64,000 nucleotides of DNA from Brassica napus (taxonomy: Eukaryota > Streptophyta > Magnoliopsida > Brassicales > Brassicaceae): contig NC_063438.1 in NCBI RefSeq assembly GCF_020379485.1, forward strand, positions 4,422,024 to 4,486,023, given 5' to 3'. Position 1 is the stretch's first letter. Every line of letters starts with the position of its first letter. Below are positions 59,760 to 64,000 of this stretch, piece after piece. The translations under genes were made by a program, and so were the position numbers. The notes beneath the pieces are model-generated. The model had not been told where the DNA came from and made no database searches. It saw nothing but the letters and a program-made list of their open reading frames with translations.

Positions 59760-62496
59760 CTAGATTTTTTAACCGCGCTACGCGCGGATAAGATATTATA
59801 TGTATTTCTCAATTCTAAAAAATAATGTATAATATTGTATTATATTATTTAAATAATAGAAAATAAGACTACATAACATAAATATATTTTTTATATTTTC
59901 TTTGTGGAAATCATTATGTTGTTTGATTGTTGTACTTAATTCACATATTTACATAGATATTTATGATAGATGAATAACTATATTTTTATTATCAGTAAAT
60001 AATATATATTTATTATATAATATAAGAAAAATGGAATTATTTACTTTTTAACAAACTTGTCTAATGTTGGGGACTCGGTTATAGACATATCATATTCGAA
60101 TGAAACATTTTTACACTTATCAATCTTCTTAACAATCAAGAAACAAATCTGAATATCATAACAATATCTCATACGATCTCTTTGTGGAATAACTGCTCTG
60201 AAGAAATTGAATTTATGCATCAAAAAGGACTGGAAATGGATGTGCATATGTGTTATCTAAGTAAGCTTTACAAAAAACTATTTATAGTTCATATATCATT
60301 TATGTCCATCCTATTTTTTTTTGTCCATCATTTCTTAAACATCTTGAAATAAGTAATGCTGATTAATAATAAACTTTTTGCTCACAAAATAAAAATCAAA
60401 TTTGTCTAATTATCGCTTAATTTGTCTAACTGATATATGTATTTCTAAATTCTATAAAAAATAATGTATAATATTGTATTACATTATTTAAAAAATATAA
60501 AATATGACTACATAACATAAATATATTTTTTAAATTTTCTTTGTGGAAATCATTATGTTGTTTGATTGTTGTACTTGATTCACATATTTGCATAGATATT
60601 TGTGATAGATGAATAAGTATATTTTTATTATCAGTAAATAATATATATTGATTATATAATATAAGAAAAATAAAATTATTTACTTTTTAAACAAATTTGT
60701 CTCATGTTGGAGACTCGGTTATAGACATATCATATACGAAGGAGACATTTTTACAATTGTCAATCTTCTTAACATTGAAAAAACAAATCTACATATCAAA
60801 ACAATATCTCATACGATCTATTTGTGGAATAACTACTCTGAAGAAATTAAATTTAGGCATCAAAAAGGACTGAAAATGGATGTGCAGATATGTTATCTAA
60901 GTCTGCTTCACAAAGTACTATTCATAGTTCATATATCATTAATGTCCATCCTATTTTTTGTCCACCATTTCTTAAACATTTTGAAATAACTGATGCTAAT
61001 TAATAATAAACTTTTTGCTGGAAAAAAAATCAAATTTGTCAAATTATCGCTTAAATATTTTATTAATATGGTCTAAGAAGCTTTTAAGTGATATCATAGT
61101 TTAATTTATTAGATTTTTTGTTAATTTTTAGAGGTTTTTGTATTTAAGATTTTTTTCCATATTAAGATTTATATCATAAAAATTACCATCAAATCAGTTT
61201 TACTTATTTATTATTTTGTTTTAACGAAAATACACTTTTTAAATAATTTTATTTAAAATAAAATTATATATTAATTTACTGTATTTTAACAATTTCATTG
61301 ATTTAATTAATTTGCTTTGGTGGATAACTTAAAAAGTTTCATATGAATCGGGGAAAGCAAGCTTATGTTGTTATATTATATTTATTTTGTGTATATAGAA
61401 TCTATATATAATGCTAGTGTAATAAAGAAAGAACATTATTTTTTTGTAACTTCAAAAAGATACATTATTACAATTTAAAATGAATCAAAATTGAATAAAA
61501 TGGTAATTAAATATTTGTAAATCTAATTGTTTAGTTGGATTCTCATGAAAAAAAAAATCGATTGGTTAAACAAATGTTTCAAAAAATTTTGTGGTATTGT
61601 TTTGTCTATAAATTATAAAATTTATTGAATTAATATATTTAATTATTTCATCCTTAAATAATATTTTATTAAGACATTAGAAAAATATGTTTTGAGTTGT
61701 TTTGTCTAATTGTACAAAAATCTATGCTTTTTCATATTTGTAACTTCAAAAAGATACATTATGATAATTTGAAATTAATCAAAATTGAATAAAATGGTAA
61801 TTAAATATTTGTAAATCTAATTATTTTTTTTATCTTGTTTAGTTGGATTCTCATGAAAAAAAATCGATAGGTTAAACAAATGTTTCAAAATTTGTTGTGT
61901 TATTGTTTTGTCTATAAATTATAAAATTTATTGAATTAATATATTTAATTATTACACCCTTAAATAATATTTTATTAAGACATTAGAGAAGTATGTTATG
62001 AGTTGTTTTGTCAAAATTTTACAAAAATCTATGCTTTTTCATATTTGTCACGAAAATTTATATGTTAAACTTACTTTTACAAAATTCTTAACTTTGTCAC
62101 GAAAACAAAAATCTATGCTTTTTCATATTTGTCAACGTTCTCACACTTTCTAAGAATATATTAGCTTAGTCACTTACTTATTTTTTTTTACAAAACAAAC
62201 TATCGGAGTCTTGAAAGTTGAATTCATATTATTGTAAATGTACATAAGAGTTTGTGATTATATACTTAGTGGTTCTTGTATATGTATCCAAGAAAGTTTC
62301 AATGGCTTAGTGGTAACTGTCCTATATATATATCATACTAACCCGGGTTCGATTCTCACCTTCGCATTGTTTTTTTGTTTTTTACGAAAAATAAATGAGA
62401 TGACATGGCAATTTCGGGTTCTCTGATTGGTTGATTTTTTTATCCTATGTGGATACCCTCTCCATGGCTTATATCCCCCTTTTAGTATAGTATAGA
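59760..62496 (-). mobile_element. Non-autonomous Helitron of a second family
   Basis: Read on the minus strand it begins TCTATACTATACTAAAAGGG after A, the standard 5' end of Brassicaceae Helitrons. It ends with the hairpin CCGCGC-GTA-GCGCGG, then TTAAAAAAT and CTAG before T. Length is 2737 bp. Two tandem duplications lie inside: units of about 650 bp (around 59795-60430 and 60445-61075) and of about 300 bp (around 61445-61735 and 61740-62040). No Rep/helicase coding is present. The 5' region carries a tRNA-like block at 62298-62366. Confidence 0.9.
62298..62366 (+). other. tRNA-like sequence with A and B boxes inside the Helitron
   Basis: AATGGCTTAGTGGTAA resembles a tRNA A box. About 35 bp downstream, GGGTTCGATTCTC matches a B box (GGTTCRANTCC). 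The acceptor and anticodon stems do not pair, so it is not a tRNA gene. It may be a pol III promoter relic or a SINE fragment carried by the element. Confidence 0.45.
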
Positions 62497-62639
62497 TTCA
62501 CACCTGATTACATCACTCTGAATAGTCCAATGAGATCCATTCTTGATGGTATTCCTTGCGCCATATTAAAGATCTCTTATAAGCATTTTCTCTAATTTTC
62601 TGCATAATTCGTCTTTTTTGGGAATTGAAATCCAGACCT

Positions 62640-62735
62640 CTTCCTATAGAAATTGTGTTTTTGAGGTTTGAACCCCAGACCTGGGTGTAGAAGCCTTTAA
62701 ACCTTGACCACTAGACAACGGTTCTTCCATACTAA
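62640..62735 (-). other. Second tRNA-like (SINE-type) sequence
   Basis: On the minus strand GTTGTCTAGTGGTCAAGG (A-box-like) is followed about 40 bp on by CTGGGGTTCAAACCTC (B-box-like). No cloverleaf forms. This is likely a decayed tRNA-derived SINE head. Confidence 0.4.
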
Positions 62736-64000
62736 ATGTATTGGTTACCAAACTATCATTGTTAAACCTGACATGGTAATGATATCTTAACTGTCACTTG
62801 TTTCCTTTTTATGAAGGAATGCAGACATTTATTTTGAGTTTCAAGTATTTCTTTCTACAGAATCCTACCAGGCTTTATACATATGGGCTTTATAAATATG
62901 AGCTTTATTTGTTGGACACAATGGTTATTCACAGTTAGGGCCTTCGAGATAAGCCCATTAAACTACTTGTGACTTTCCCGCTTAGCCCCCATAACCGTTC
63001 TAAGGTTTCAGCCGGAGAGAGCCGCCAAGAGAAAAGAGACCTCGTTGGCGCCGGAGCCAATGACAACAGTTGTGGTAGGACTCCAGACCAGGAGTGATGT
63101 TTCCAATTATAGCTGCCTCTTGGTTTCTTGAAATAAGTTGTTTTCTCTCTGTGGATTTAATGCATTTACGTGGTGGAGTTTGCGTTTTTGATTCCATATA
63201 GCTCCATCATTTGTATAGTTTTTGAATTTTTGTTAAAGCGTTTCATTACATAGTTACGTTTGATTTTGAATGCTCATTATAAACTTTGATTTGAGAGCTG
63301 AACTTGGTATCATGGAGATGATCTCTCTCTCTCTTTTTTTTTTTTTTGTGAAAAAGTGATGATCTCTCTTTCAAGCCATGCAAGTTGATCTTATTGGTTT
63401 TGCATAATGATTTTGTGGTTTTTGAACAATCTAACCACTGATAATAACTGTAATGTTTCAGCTGAAGCAAAAGTATGTTCTCTTTGATCTACATTCAAAC
63501 AGCTCACAAAGCACCAGGTTTGCTTGTACTTGTGATTGCAACAGAAAATGTTAGGCAAATATTCAATCAACACCTACATTCACGTAGTATGTTTGTTCTT
63601 TTTGGATAGCTTATTGATGCATATTTTTGGCAAAAAAAGAAAAAGAAATGATGTGACGTTTAAGCATCGTGTTACTTTGAATCTTTTATATCTCTTCTTT
63701 GCCCCCAATACATCGCTTGTTGAGGAATGTTTGCCTACAGACAATTAATTTTGTCAATTCATTATTGAAACATTATACCTTAGTGATATTCAAATGGTTG
63801 CTTTCACAATACAGCTTTGAGGATAACAAGATTAAATGGAAACTTTATGATTGCAATCCATGTTCAATGCTCTTTCTTTCTTTAGTTAGGTATGTGTTGG
63901 GTCGGGGCTCTTGACAAAAGCTACATGTAAACAGTATCAAACGGAGTAATCTCTGAAAAGCTTTCCGAGTTAGGGAAGAAGACAAGCTATCCACAGACAA
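62736..64000. other. Right-end region, possible leader of an unseen gene
   Basis: A GC-richer island at 62940-63120 (GCCGGAGAGAGCCGCCAAGA, then GGCGCCGGAGCCAATGACAA) looks like a plant 5' untranslated region reading rightward. Only short frames follow. The window ends before any gene can be identified. Confidence 0.3.

Noticed and set aside
63355..63445. Possible C/D-box snoRNA (GTGATGA ... CTGA) at the right end
   Set aside because: No terminal stem pairs and no internal D'/C' boxes or guide complement could be recognised. The boxes are short enough to occur by chance.
1..64000. CRISPR arrays, operons, prophage or bacterial replication origins
   Set aside because: The sequence is plant nuclear. 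Tandem repeats found here have no spacer structure and genes are intron-containing.

Overview
This is nuclear DNA from a flowering plant, almost certainly a Brassicaceae and most likely Brassica or a close relative. The genes have GT-AG introns, AT-rich spacers and predicted proteins that closely resemble what I remember of Arabidopsis thaliana UMAMIT12, ZAT11, DAPF, TIM17-2 and the NAKR family. There are no prokaryotic features. I joined exons by hand from splice consensus, reading phase and protein-family continuity. Nothing was searched against a database.

Layout. Positions 1 to about 9600 are one Mutator-like element of the Kaonashi type. It has a plus-strand transposase whose N-terminus is frame-broken, and a convergent, apparently intact 15-exon gene joining a DUF1985 domain to a Ulp1/SENP-type cysteine protease. 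Positions 9.6-15.6 kb are AT-rich spacer with a solo LTR carrying 5S-rRNA-like sequence. From 15.7 to 27 kb lie three genes: a UMAMIT12-like transporter (+), a Jas/TDBD-domain protein (-) and an inositol polyphosphate 5-phosphatase (-). A 2.3 kb Helitron sits in intron 3 of the phosphatase, 3 bp from a splice acceptor. From 28 to 45 kb is a transposon field: a 5'-truncated LINE holding a nested MITE, a Stowaway MITE, a 3.1 kb CACTA element with perfect ends and target duplication, an old minus-strand Helitron, and a second near-identical copy of the phosphatase Helitron. From 45 to 57.5 kb lies a gene-dense stretch: ZAT11-like zinc finger (-), diaminopimelate epimerase (-), TIM17 (+), a TRM/DUF4378 protein (+) and a NAKR-type heavy-metal-associated protein (-). 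A 0.95 kb near-perfect palindrome separates the zinc finger from the epimerase. Positions 59.8-62.5 kb are another Helitron family on the minus strand. The last 1.5 kb shows no gene I can identify.

How the genes relate. The host genes are ordinary single loci rather than a pathway: plasma-membrane transport, lysine synthesis in plastids, mitochondrial protein import, phosphoinositide turnover, microtubule organisation, metal binding and stress transcription. Their order matches, from memory, A. thaliana At2g37390-At2g37460, with DAPF and TRM genes added that A. thaliana keeps on the paralogous At3g53 block. The least explained signal is in the MULE. A run of short phase-0 exons, some recognisably duplicated, has introns that repeatedly start with the reverse complement of an 11-bp motif, TCCACATGTAC. 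That motif recurs through the element in a single orientation.
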